A stretch of 64,000 nucleotides of DNA from NCBI RefSeq assembly GCF_014839805.1, contig NC_051120.1:8184001-8248000 (forward strand), read 5' to 3'. The number at the start of each line of letters is the position of its first letter. Position 1 is the first letter of the stretch. The DNA is from Manduca sexta. Taxonomy: Eukaryota; Arthropoda; Insecta; Lepidoptera; Sphingidae. This document shows, in pieces, positions 52,450-64,000 of the stretch. A program made the translations under genes and the position numbers. The notes below the pieces were generated by a model. The model was not told the DNA's origin, did no database searches, and saw only the letters and a program-made list of their open reading frames with translations.

Positions 52450-52705
52450 AAGTATTATGCCTTGATAGCGTAATTAGGATATGACTGCCGTGCTGAAACC
52501 TCGGGTTCGATCCCCAGGTAGGGCAAAATTATACCGGGTTTTTCTACTCAATATCAGCCGTAAGTCTGGAATTTGTGCCTGATATTTCGATAGGTTCGCC
52601 CTGTATCACATCATGGGATGGAATATAATCGGCGGAAAGTGGGTGCACATCTTGCGGCTAAGCCTACCCCTAAATGGATAAAAGGCGTGAGTGTGTGTAT
52701 GTATA
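52450..52705 (+). mobile_element. tRNA-derived SINE, plus strand
   Basis: Head with an A-box-like TAGCGTAATTA (52466-52476) and a perfect B box GGTTCGATCCC (52504-52514). Then come GGTTTTTCTACTCAATATCAG and GGAATTTGTGCC, shared with the SINE at 33722-33958, and CATGGGATGGAATATAATCG, GGCGGAAAGTGGGTGCAC and GTGAGTGTGTGTATG, shared with 4398-4612. Without a cloverleaf that folds fully, it is not called as a tRNA gene. Confidence 0.7.
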
Positions 52706-55429
52706 TATCTTTCATTAGGATATTTTAATGCGGTCATTACCCTAAACCTTATCAAAGAACTACAAAAAACATTACGGCGTTAAATTTATAAAATGATCTC
52801 GCACATTTATATTAAATATCTGTGGCTATTTCGCAGAACGAATAATAAATTTTTCATTGATAAAATTTAATCGCGGAAGTGTATTTTATTTAGTCTTTCG
52901 GACAGATGGATGGAGTGGCCACGTTCGTTTCGAATGTAATTATTGCTGTCCGATTTCGATAATGCTCCCAGAGACCGCTACCGAACAAAATGTGGTCGGC
53001 AATTCGTTTTATTGTATTTTAATAATTTATACGACTCACAAAACAGATAAAGCTTTTCCATGTTATTTCAATTTTCTGTTCCATTTTGTTGCGTATCTGT
53101 CAGTCCGTTGGCTTAACGTTGATGTGCTGTGCATATTCCTGTTTATCTTTAGGCTATGGATTTTAAATGACGTTCAATCTGTGTTGTATAATGAAGGATG
53201 ACGTTATTTTAATTTATCATGCGGAACAAAATCTATATCCGGTTGGTGGGTACTTTGTAGTAACAGTAACTTTTGGTTATTTCCTTTCCAGTGGTTACTT
53301 ATTACTTAATGATCACTCTTTCCGATGCTAGCCTATCGATACAAATTCCAGGTGGATAACAGATTTGTTTCTAAACGATAGCACAATCACTGAAGCGTCG
53401 CAGTACATGTAATAAAACGCAACGTGCCCCTTTTCGGACGTATTCAAATTCCGCAATAGGATACAGAGGGGTTCTGTTCCAAAGCCGGGGACCGGTGAGG
53501 CAGTTTCACTAGTTTGGTGAGCAATAAAAAGATTTAGCCAAATTACGGGAACTGTAGGTCGGGCGAGCGCTTTAATCGCGCCGTAAAAACACCGGATAGG
53601 CAGTAACGATGCAGTAAACCGGACCCGCCGCTCTATAACCGAACAACTGCTCCTTGATACTTGCATACTAAAATAATGCATGAATTGGCTTATTAACCGT
53701 CGTATACTTGCATGGTCGCCGTACAATGTAACGTCAAATTGTTGCCATAATTATTTATGACAACGCGATGAATGATTCTTGATGCAAGCTGTGCCGTCGT
53801 CTTTGTAATGGTCGTATTTAGTTTTTTGTATGAGTATTCCGTCCTAAATAAAAATAAGCAATGAAGAGGTTGAGGACTGATAAACGGTTATAGTTTGGTC
53901 GAAAGGCAATCTTATGCATTAAAATTTATATGAAAGAACTAGTAGTTTATCTTTACTGTTGGATTATTATAAATTTCCCGTAAAGGGCATATGTCTCACA
54001 GGATACATCATTACACCATAGTTTTCGAATTCCACGTACACAGTTGCGTGCCTGCGTCGTTCCGATGCTGCCGGTTTATCAATTTTATGTTCTCAGAAAA
54101 CGGCTACAAGCTGCACATCCAATAACGAATGACGGTGAATTTTACTGTTAGTGTTTTTACATACTAAATGTCAACAACATAATTCAAAATACATGTATAG
54201 ATGCGATAGTTCGTCTCTAAACTTCATGCTATTCTAAACTCTAAACTTTAGAAAGGTTTATAACTATTATGATCATGAATAACTTGCGTTTCTAAGTTAA
54301 AAAAAGAAGCTCTAATGTTTTCGGGCACATGGAAACTGCTAAAGCTTATTTAAACTGACGCGTCAGTATAAGTGATGTTTTAATTAAGTCGCGTTGGTTA
54401 GGTCTAGTTGAAATACGTGCAAAATTATTTCACCTTAACACTGTTAAGTGGTAAAGGTCCCATTGTTTATGTCATACAATGTTAAGGACGTTAAGGCGAC
54501 CTTAAAGAATAAGTTGTTTTCATTCGGAATACGCTCATAGTACTAGAGTTGTTGTGTCGTAATGTTGTGAACGTGTGTTGTAAATTTTTGTCGTAAAACA
54601 CTACGGTGTGTCGTTTTATGGCGCGGTGTTCAGCCCCACGAGCAGGGTCGATCCACCACCGTACTGGGTGGCCGTAACGTTATCCGGGACCACCCTCCGA
54701 GTTTGTTTATGAATTTTCACGTTACAACAACATGTTTTGGCGTGATGTGTTGCGCGGTGATTAGGGAGATAGCGGGGATTAAAACTATCTAATTTAATAC
54801 AGTAACAACAATGGATAGTGTGTTGTTTAGTATTCATACTTCGACGGTTATCGTGTGGATGTTGTGCCGTGTGTGGAACTGATTACATATAAATAACTTT
54901 GTGGATGCTATAATTGTCTAGTCTTATAACTGTAAGGCCTCGTGGAACACTCTGGTCATCTATATGATGCAATGGTCACTTCAAAAAGAAGGGATTTCTT
55001 CATTTAACAGTGAACTAACTATGCTGGTTCAGATTGCAATGCTATAGGGCTGTTTCAAAAGTTTTAAGTAAATTTGATTTTTTAGATATTTTTAATACGT
55101 AATATATTTAATTATGTAATGTTAGATATCGTATTATATTGGTAATGAGATTTTGCAAGATATGACATGACACCAATGTCGGAAGATATAATGAGTTTCC
55201 GTAAACATTATGAATAAAATTATCATTGTTCATTGCATTAATAAACTAATAATAGAAACATTATTCTGGGAGCTCGATATAAATAGCTTCGATATATATA
55301 AATAGTGCGTATATCTGATGCTCATTGATGTATTTTGATGTTTCCAACACCGCCAACAGATCTTGATCGCAAAGCGGCTTAGTTTTATGAACTGCGCGTT
55401 TCAATCTCGGTCGGATATTCGGTACGGCA

Positions 55430-55760
55430 GTAAGCAGTGAGCAACATGGTTTATAGTGATCGCGACCGGCGACGGCAATGACCCGCCGACCCCCGGTTGT
55501 GACGCAACGCTGTCACCGCACCCATCAATCACGACCATTTGTGACGTTTCGCGACCTGTGACACTGCGGGCCTGCGGCTCGCGGCTCACGGCGCCCGCGA
55601 TCTCATCGTGGCCTCTGCACACGTGACCCACACCTTCGCTGCGTGTTACGAAAACCGTTTGCCGGTCGATTTCATTATTCAAAGAATTACGTATTGCAAA
55701 CTACGACACCGGCCCGCGGCGCATTGTGTCCGCCGCACACGTGCGCAGTTCCATTGAAGC
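55430..55760. other. GC-rich intronic patch
   Basis: CpG-rich stretch including GACCGGCGACGGCAATGACC and GGCCTGCGGCTCGCGGCTC. A 93-codon frame on the minus strand has no known motif. Possible regulatory element. Confidence 0.25.
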
Positions 55761-56652
55761 GGAATTCGCATGCGGTGAATTTATTTTGTGTACACCATTT
55801 GTATGTGGTATGCAATTAAAAAGTTTCATCGTATCAAACGTGCCACCGTGTTTATTAGGCCGTTAAATTGAAATGTGATCATCGTGCATTTCATTCATTA
55901 TTTAAATACGTGTGTAATTGTATACTAATGTCTATTGTTTCGGCGTCACGGAACCTTGTCAAGGTATTTAATTAGTTATATTGGAAGTTTGCTGGTAAAT
56001 CATTGGCTAAATACTTTTTTTATATTGGTTTTGAGAAGTGTTTATTTTTATGAAATGACATGATTTATTTGAATCTGTAAAATGTTATACATTATTTAAA
56101 TTCCGTCAATATTAACTCTACTATCAGTTCGGAAAGCAGTTTTCACCAGAGAAGAACGGGCAAGAAACTCTGGTGTTGCTCTTTTCAATCAGTTTAGGGT
56201 AAAGACTACAGTACATGATAAAGTGAGAAGAGAAAAAAAAAGTTTAGAGCAGTTCATTTATAGGCTCGTGAAATAAGGAATAAATTAATTTAAATTTTTA
56301 AGTATATGACTGCACAACCCTCTCAGGAATCATGAAATTTCTCTATTATCCTTATAATTATTTCCTCCCAGCACCTCTAGCAATTAGAAATTAGAAATGT
56401 AAGCGAAATGGGCAGAACAGTCCACACAAGCAGCACCCGTTCACGAGTACGACGCATGTGCCAGCCATCGGCCTCCTCAACCATATTGTAGGGAAGTGGC
56501 CGACCCGTCATACGACGCCGCCGCAGGTACAGACAGTTAGAGAGTATTTCATACCCAAGCCGCTTACAGTTATATTACAAATAAAGAGAAAGAAAAAAAA
56601 ATATATATCTCGATCAAGTGAAATGATTCCAAAGACAATCACACAAAAATGC

Positions 56653-56928
56653 CTAGTCCCAGGCATTTATATTCTCTAGGTATTCTGAGATCTTGTAATG
56701 AGCTTTATTACACAACTTGCGCTTAATAGTGGCTTCGAATTTCGCAATATTTAAGGATTTGATCTCAGTGGGAACTTTGTTATAAAAATGTATACAGTAA
56801 CCCTTAAAAGACTTGCTAATCTTTTGGAGCCTTGTTTTGTGATTAAGTAATTTATTTTTGTTTCTAGTATTTAAACTATGGATATCGCTAACTATTGGAA
56901 AATTTGCTATATTTTTATGGACATACAC
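56653..56928 (-). pseudogene. LINE reverse transcriptase, C-terminal fragment
   Basis: Minus-strand frame of 91 codons. Residues such as HSLNTRNKNKLL, followed by FYNKVPTEIKSL, FEATIKRKL and a final HYKISEYLE, match the pattern I know from the extreme C-terminus of non-LTR retrotransposon ORF2 proteins. That pattern is HxxxTRxxxxL, a YNxLP block, then kFkxxLkxxL and a Y-Exx end. The reverse transcriptase core, endonuclease and zinc knuckle are absent upstream, so this is a 5'-truncated copy, as LINE insertions often are. An A-rich stretch is not obvious at its end, but the + strand TTACAAATAAAGAGAAAG region at about 56575-56600 would be its 3' untranslated part. The exact clade (CR1/Jockey-like or other) is not determined. 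Confidence 0.6.
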
Positions 56929-57486
56929 TAAGTTAGCGAAAATAATTGTGTTGTTGTTATGGCTGCTGCTCTGATTTCTTCACTACGTAGTTGTAATAGC
57001 ACCTATAGGAATAGTTATGCCTTATGTGTTTTTGTACTAATATCAGATTTAACAACAATCCGTTATTAAAAGACTATTGCAGACCATAAAATATAACTAC
57101 AATTTCATTTAGATTCGACTCTGTAGAAAGAATAATATGCGAGATATGTCTTAAACGGCAAAATATGTTCTCTCCCAGTCTACGGTTACAATGTCTCAGG
57201 CAAATAAATAACAAACGTTGCCCTATAATGCGTATTTCACGGAAGGGTGTTAATTTAACGGTGGTTTAGTGGAAACTAGTTTTCACACTTGTTCAATGTA
57301 GTCAAACAGTTAGATCCGCAACTATGTTACAGCAAGGAGTTGCGTCCACTTAGTGAATTAGAGTATGTATGTAGCCGGGCAATGATGTCATCCGATTGCA
57401 ATGGGCGGGCACGGCTCGCTCGTCGTCGCCGATTCGTGACCAACGCTAAAGCCAGGCTGGGTCCACGTCAGTATTATACTGCCATT

Positions 57487-57520
57487 GATACCGCTTTTGA
57501 GTAAGCTCAAAAGTGGTATC
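57487..57520. repeat. 15-bp hairpin with 4-nt loop
   Basis: GATACCGCTTTTGAG, loop TAAG, then CTCAAAAGTGGTATC. The arms are complementary except for one G-T wobble. The stop codon of a 71-codon + strand frame (57289-57504) falls in the loop. The frame has no known domain and is probably chance. Confidence 0.6.
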
Positions 57521-59394
57521 TCAGAAATAAATCAAAATCTTGATTTTTATGTCGTCAGATATCTTAAAGAAATATCAATCCAATGAACTTACCAAAATAA
57601 CAGTATCTTGTTTAGAACTGGTTAAAAGAAACTTTAAAAGAGTTATTCCATCTCAGTTTTACATACAAAACTATAAAACTATATTTAGAAAACTTCGATT
57701 ATCTAGACATAAGATTTCCTTGACACACTGCTTTTGCGCTTAGCACGACAATATAGTCTGATATTGACACGTGTAGCGGCTGAATTCGCCCGAACTGAAT
57801 TTACTTTTACTCTTGCAATTTACGCTGGTCTTTGTGGGTTAGTACATGAGATAGTTTATATAAACAGATAATTACATCAACTTCGACTATATCATAAGGA
57901 TAGGTAGAGACTATGGATTGATTACCCAATTCTGGCACACTTTCGTTTGTTCCACTTGCATTAATCTCCCCAACCATTCCCGCTTACTTATGACCATACT
58001 CTACTAAAATAACCCTTCTTGTGACAACAGTAGTAATTTACTTTTTATTATACAAGTTCGTGCCAACCATAAGCGACTCGCGCTGAGTACGTCCAGTCGG
58101 ATAACACAATAAATGCATCATGCATATCACAAACGATAGGATGGTCCATATCATGCGCCTTTTTGTGCGCCCGCGTCAGGACGTTTTAGTGTTGTCAAGA
58201 GCGGACATGTTCACTTGAGCACGTTTAAATCGGGAATGTGAAAAACGGCAGAGTAGATAACTAACAAAGAAATTGTTTTGTTCTTGGGTTCGTATAAATA
58301 AAGATAGACGTAGTAGGTATTGTAAAAGATATCGTAAAAAACACCACTGAAATATGTTTTAAACAATTTTAAACAAAAACAATGGATGTGTGCCCTTTGT
58401 CGTTCGTTATCATAATATGTCCTTTTTCATGACGTGCGTGGAGAATACGGAAATATGTATGATCTACATCGAGCTTTCCTTCTGCTCGACGTATTGCGGA
58501 AGGAAGCCAATGTATTTACATAAACACAGCGGCAACTAAACAGAACATTAAGAATGATTAACATTCCCTATAAGTAAACTGAGGTTAAAACGACGTAATC
58601 ATAAGTCAGCGTTTGATTTATCGTGTTTAAACACATTATTATACAGAAATTTAAAGGTGGACTCTTCCTGTTGGCAGCAGTCCAACGGGGTATCCCCCGG
58701 CATTTACCAGACGATTTAATAATTATGTACTTTTATGTGGGTTAATGTATGTCTACACGCTGTTTGTATTTGTATTCATTCATTCGAGACAGCTTCGACA
58801 TTGAGAGACGTAGCGGGGCACGTTTGCTTATTTCGCAGATGTAGGTGAATGTCACGCCGCACCCATCGACGTTTTGTGCAAGTTGTTTGTGTATACGTAT
58901 ACATCGCTAGTTATAGATCCGCTGCATCCAGGCGTTTCTTGTTCGAAAGCGAGAGTTTCAAGTTTCTCGGGAGTACGGTCTGCGTCTACGAATCCACCGA
59001 CATCACACTCGCATAGCTTTTGTGTTTTACATAGCGCGCTTATACACTATGCAGCCCCGAGCCGCGTCGGGACCCGACACCGACGGAAACACCCCTTTAA
59101 CAACAATGTAATACATTATTTTACGACACCAATGTTATTGCAATAATGTTACGTTAGTGTTTGTAATTTGTATGTTTATGACGCGTATGACGTAGACGTT
59201 TTCTGTGTGTTTTAATGAAAGACCTTTAAATCGACCACGCCCACGGCGCGCGTTTATCTATAGCGAAACGATTTTCGTCACACGATTCCGATAGCTAGGT
59301 CATGGATGTAATCTAATTCTGTGGAATGTCCTTGGAAACGTCACAAATTGAAAGTGATAACGCCACTATTCATTGTGGTATTATGATAGTGTAC

Positions 59395-59660
59395 ACCAGT
59401 CCCAGGTGATGTCGCCGACGTGGATCGATGTCCAGGTGAACGGGCGAACGGCGTAGGAGGCGCACGGAAGCGCGGGGGATGCCTTAGATAATAAATAACG
59501 AGTGCAACGATTGCGACCGCCGGGCACGGGGATAAGAGGGGTCAGGGGAGAGGGCCCGACCATTTTAATGTCCCGGCGCCAGACTTTATATTAAAACATT
59601 CGACCTTGGCAGTGGCCTACATCGACACCGGGACACGCACACACACACCCACTCCTCTCG
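59395..59660. other. GC-rich intronic patch
   Basis: GC-rich block with GGCGCACGGAAGCGCGGGGG and GGGGATAAGAGGGGTCAGGG, followed by a short CA-rich microsatellite (ACACGCACACACACACCC at about 59632-59650). No gene recognised. Confidence 0.25.
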
Positions 59661-62600
59661 TCACGAAAAGAAAAGTTCATTCAGTGTTTCGGCATTTGTC
59701 GACGCTATAAATAATACGCGTGACGTGTTTACTCATCTAGCACGCTATTTAAACCCCACCGGCTTATCTTTTTGTTGTGTTCGGTTGACATCGTTGAAGG
59801 TCTCTGTGTATGCTGTATTCGCTAGTTGCTACCGTACACCGGTTTGTTTGTTTTTTCTCGCGTTTGTCAATGCTCTATCGTTTCACAATCAGCATTATTG
59901 CTCCACACCGCTTTGCGCGATGTTCGTGTGTTATATCTATTTCCCAGTGCTATTAATATTTCTATCAAATAAATTGTTTGCGATGGGCCCGCCTTTTGTT
60001 TTGTTTGTACGAAATGTAATGAGCTATTTTCATATTTCTTGTTTTTACTCTCGTAAATTATCTACATCGGGCACATAAATTTTATCAGAATACATCGGGG
60101 ACACTCCCGAAGATAAAGGTTCTGATTTTGCTAAGCTACGAAATAAACTTGAAATGATAATTTGTTATGTCGCTTCGTTGATAGCGTGTGTCTGCAATAA
60201 CATATTTATTTTTGTAACTTAGATATATCATTAATTCAATTGATTATTTCCTAGCGTTGCAAAATAAAATACAATAAATCTAGTAGGTTATAATCTTTTA
60301 CATATGTATATCCTTTAAACAAATTAATTTATTCTTAACATACAAGGAATATTAAATTAATCGATTGCACCGTCGCTTCGTCCAAAATGGCGAACGGGTT
60401 TTTTTTATAAAGACATTTTAAGGTTTTAAAAGCATTATCAACTGTCATTTCGAGTCTTTTAATTTGGGTTAACTTTTTTATTTGAGATCGCCGTCCACTT
60501 GCATATCCGCAATTCTCTTTTGATTTCCATCTAAAGAGGTCTGATTTTTATTCCACTATAAATAACCGCTATTATCAATATGTTTTTTCTTAAACGGTAT
60601 TTGTTTATTGTAATGAGCACATGTACAATCTTTATCACTTCTTATTTAAGTAAATATCTTATTCATTCTCATGTGTACTTGATTCCATAATGATTGGTGA
60701 ATTAAAATACCGAAATAACTATACAGTAATTACTAAATCAATGTCCGCCACGTAAAGTATATTCAATATTTTGTTAAGATGTACATAAATCTAACAACAT
60801 TTGACTGCACTCAAATATGTAAATCTACCAACATTTCACATGTAAAATAAATATAAAATTAAAATGTGTACGAAACGCGCGTGCTATCATATTTTAATTC
60901 GTCTCGGATGTGTAACTGTAATTACTACCAGTTGCAAAATTATGTAACGAGCTTACCGTTATTGTTATTGCGTGAAGCGGGTGAGTAATGTGGGCCAGTG
61001 ACGAGAACAGAGCCAGGGTCGAGATGCCATTGACGCCTCTTTAAACTTACGTAACCGCCACGTATTGTTTCGCCAAACAAGGACGCAAAGGATGCGACAC
61101 GACGCGATGTAAGCATCACGTACGCGTGCTCACGGCTGGACGGCATCAATATAAATTTATCTTCGCAAGCTCTGCCGCGATGCAAATATTTCGCCTTGAG
61201 TCGTCCTGTTGCGCGCGCTGCTCTACCCCAGATGCGCTTACATCAAATTCTCTGTCGTCTCTATCATAATGATGCAAAAATAAACCATGCGCTTTATTTA
61301 CGCCACCCGAAGATAAATACGAGTACATGTTACACCGATTCATCAACATTAATTGCGATCGCAACTGCTATAGTGACACGAGTTAATTAATTATTCGCAG
61401 ATAAATAATTTCGCTTCCAACAAAAGGGGAGTGTTTCATTAAAATTTCGCTTTAAAGTAACAAAAGCGGGCATATTTTGAAAACAAACGCTGTCCGCCGA
61501 TGTGGCGGTGTCGGTTGGGCAGTGGATGCAGGTGTTCAGTATCACTACCAAACTGGTCGGGCATCCGGTCCGAGTTGCTCGCAGCACCAAACAGATGGCG
61601 CCACCAGTTACACATTACTTACTCGCCGACCGTGTTTCAATTCCACCACATTCCCCAGCAGAAAATTATGTTCTCTATCATTGTTTTCTAATACGTTTTT
61701 ATCATAATTATTGGAATATATGTTTTGAATTTCAATGTAGAGTACGTCACACATGCACATAAATCTTACTCCATATAGATACAATCATCGTGTACTTGAG
61801 AAACATAAAGCGGCTCGGCATTAGTCAATAGTTAGATCAGATGTAATAACAGCAATTTGCCGAAGGGTCCACGCTGAAATACATTTATTACAGTATCGGT
61901 CATAAGACAAATTGTCTAATTACGGGCCGGTTCTGATCGCTTATGTAACTAATGGTAGCATAATCTTAATCGAGCCCGTGGAATGCGATCGTAAACACGC
62001 TCGCTAACCCACTAAAACATATTTCTTTTATTTTGCGGAGCGGCTCGCCTTCGCGGCTTTGGTACGGGCAGGCCTTATTTCAGACCACGTTTAAATCGGA
62101 CTTGATTGCAGTACTCCGCTTGCACGCTGCCGCTGTGCATATTTTCCGAGACTAGCTTGGGAATAAAACTCACCTCGTTACCTACCGTGTATTTAAATAA
62201 ACGGCAGCAGTGATTTGGCAATAAATCAATCAAACGTTTGATTTATGCTTCATCCAATTACCTTCAATAAAATTATCGTTTCGGTTTTCTATTTCGTTTT
62301 CGTGTATACCGTTATGTTGTTTCTCATACGTTTTTTTTTTCTTTCCGGAATGGCGGTAAGATTAATGTTATCTGCGTGTACATTTGTCGTGTGATATCCG
62401 TATTGACGTGTTTAGTTGATGATCATTTTAACGTCCTTCGTTGATGATGGAATCATTATAAACGTCGCCTTACCGGCGCCTCGTCTCATCAAACTGCGAG
62501 TCATTATTTTTTTCCTTTCAGTTCCTTAATTGTACCGTATATTTCGTTCACACTCGCTCCATGAATTTCATGGTTGATCGTGATATCTGATAAATCATTT

Positions 62601-62692
62601 AAAAGTGAAAGTTTGATTTTTTATTGAAAACGATTCACGACTGAACGAATTAGTCATAGACATTTAGTTCCGGTAAAAAAATAAAATACACA

Positions 62693-63073
62693 TTTTTAGG
62701 GTTCTGTACAAAAGGAACCCTTATAGGATCACTTTATTGTCCGTCAGTCTGTCCGTCTGTCTATCTGTCAAGATCTTTTTTCGTAGGAACGCGTTATCAA
62801 ATTGAAATTTATATTAAATACTCGGATCTATGGTCTTCTTCACCGATGACAATCAAATTGTAAGTCAACGCGATTAAAATATATGGTCGTTTATATCGCA
62901 TGTATTGCAGTTTCATAAGACAAATAAAAACCTATTATTCCGTGGACATACAATTATGAAATTTGGCAACATAATATGCTAAAAAATCTGAAAAATATGA
63001 ACTTTGATAACGAAAATAGCTAGTTTTTTGCTGAACCCTCGGCGAGTCCAATTCGCTCTTGTTCAGCTTTTTT
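62693..63073 (+). mobile_element. Interspersed repeat (GGTTCTGTAC ... GGCGAGTCC type)
   Basis: Starts at TTTTTAGGGTTCTGTACAAA with AGGAACCCTTATAGGATCAC, then GTCCGTCAGTCTGTCCGTCT repeats, and ends at ACCCTCGGCGAGTCCAATTC near 63035-63060 and a T-rich tail. From memory this is a diverged copy of the 'GGTTCCGTAC...GTCCGTCCGTC...GCGAGTCCGACTCGCACTTG' repeat that is extremely abundant in moths. No reading frame. The tail is related to that at 1559-1640. Confidence 0.55.
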
Positions 63074-64000
63074 CTCTACAATAGTCCGAAACAATCTTTT
63101 ACCGAATATGTGTGACGCTCTCTTATAATCATATTGATAGTATAAGTTGTACTTCTACTTAATTAAGTCTATAAAATATTGAAAACAAAAATTCACATTT
63201 ATAAACATTTTACCGGAGAAAAGACTCCTAAAAAAACACATTTTCTGGCTTACACAGTATTTATTTATAACAATATCGATTTATGTTATTATAACCTAAT
63301 TTAAACATATTTATTAATAAATATAAATTATCCAACATCCAGTTCTATAGTATTGAAACAATTTTAACACTTAATAAGCTAATTACATTCATACATTCAT
63401 GGGCCGACACAGCTAATATAATATACGAATTGGCCATTCCAGGCACGCATTGGTAGAAAACTCATATTTTAACGTATTTATAAAGCGAACGTGGACACTG
63501 CGCATATGCATTGACCCGCATTCCCAATAGGCCATCACTGTTTGCATTGCGACACTAATGAGATATACTGTAGCCGTTGTCAATATTACTATTGGTATAT
63601 ACGTACACGCACGCCGATCAATAATCTCTAATTAGCAATTTGGTATCTTGGAGACGTTCGGTGGTTCGACGGAGCGCGCATGGTTTATGTGTAAATTGCG
63701 TTATCTCTGACATTAACACCTCAATTCTATTTATTATCAATGATAACTATGCGATCTCTCGAATCAAGTCACACACATACACAGAGTAAGTCGGCCGCCC
63801 TGATATCTAAACTCACACACGCACGCTAAAAGCGTTTATTGTACCAGACGCAAATGTATTTGTAAATTGTAACCTTTCATAATACGTTTGAGTCTGTGTA
63901 TCAGTGTGCCGCGATGTTTTTATTTTGAATGCGTGTGATTGATTACATCTCCAGTGATTACGTTTATTTGCATTATGTTTTTTGTATGCATTTATTTTAT

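Larger units (their letters stand above)
44603..64000 (+). other. osa intron, 5' part (at least 19.4 kb)
   Basis: Begins with the GTAAGT donor at 44603. No confident downstream acceptor and exon is found before the window ends. It holds a diverged dispersed repeat (45141-45325), a SINE (52450-52705), GC-rich patches (48930-49160, 49985-50195, 55430-55760, 59395-59660), a LINE 3' fragment (56653-56928), a hairpin (57487-57520) and a further interspersed repeat (62693-63073). A weak exon candidate at 56434-56526 is discussed in the findings. The stretches 45326-48929, 50196-52449, 52706-55429 and 59661-62692 show no gene I can support. Confidence 0.5.

Noticed and set aside
52466..52530. Possible tRNA gene with perfect B box
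   Set aside because: The A box is imperfect, acceptor and anticodon stems do not fold convincingly, and the sequence continues into a SINE tail.
53328..53726. 132-codon open frame on the minus strand
   Set aside because: No known motif, the reading frame starts and ends in ordinary intronic sequence, and there is no sign of codon bias unlike its surroundings.
57289..57743. Two consecutive + strand frames (71 and 67 codons) beside the LINE fragment
   Set aside because: No resemblance to reverse transcriptase, endonuclease or other known domains, and the strand is opposite to the LINE fragment.
61477..61762. Three overlapping open + strand frames
   Set aside because: All three frames open together reflects base composition. 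No frame contains a recognised motif and no good splice borders were found.
1..64000. CRISPR arrays, bacterial-type operons, viral genes
   Set aside because: No regularly spaced direct repeats, no ribosome binding sites with dense genes, and no viral protein motifs were seen. The sequence is intron-rich eukaryotic DNA.

Overview
The window looks like insect nuclear DNA, most probably from a moth or butterfly. It is AT-rich, has no compact genes or operons, and consists almost entirely of very long introns. It carries an interstitial (TTAGG)n-type telomere motif, a DD37D (maT-type) mariner, tRNA-derived SINEs with a shared 3' domain, and several tails I associate with lepidopteran retroelements. 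The Lepidoptera call rests on remembered repeat patterns and was not searched.

One host gene is supported. Three small, GC-rich, proline/glycine/glutamine-rich exons lie on the + strand at 16323-16481, 30449-30607 and 44540-44602, each with clean AG/GT borders and phase 0 at both ends. Joined, they encode a low-complexity segment that fits the N-terminal, pre-ARID region of Osa/ARID1, the DNA-binding subunit of the BAP (SWI/SNF) chromatin remodeller. The start, the ARID domain and the C-terminus must lie outside the window. The internal introns are about 14.0 and 13.9 kb. The flanking ones are at least 16.3 and 19.4 kb as far as seen.

The introns hold the mobile DNA. Intron 1-16322 has a non-autonomous hAT element (941-1550) with a perfect 8-bp target duplication, lying between older repeat fragments, plus a SINE and a palindromic TTAA-flanked MITE. 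Intron 16482-30448 has a second MITE copy and the most striking structure of the window: two nearly identical maT mariner copies in head-to-head inverted orientation (20999-22302 and 24391-25696), separated by about 2.1 kb. Both share one transposase-breaking frameshift. Transcribed as osa pre-mRNA they could fold into a very long hairpin. Intron 30608-44539 has a SINE, retroelement tails, GC-rich islands at 36.6-38.8 kb, hairpins and the telomere-like motif. The last stretch has a third SINE, a LINE 3' fragment and another ubiquitous-looking repeat.

I found no CRISPR array, no viral gene, no confident canonical tRNA or rRNA gene, and no multi-gene system. Most small open frames here look like chance frames in intronic DNA.
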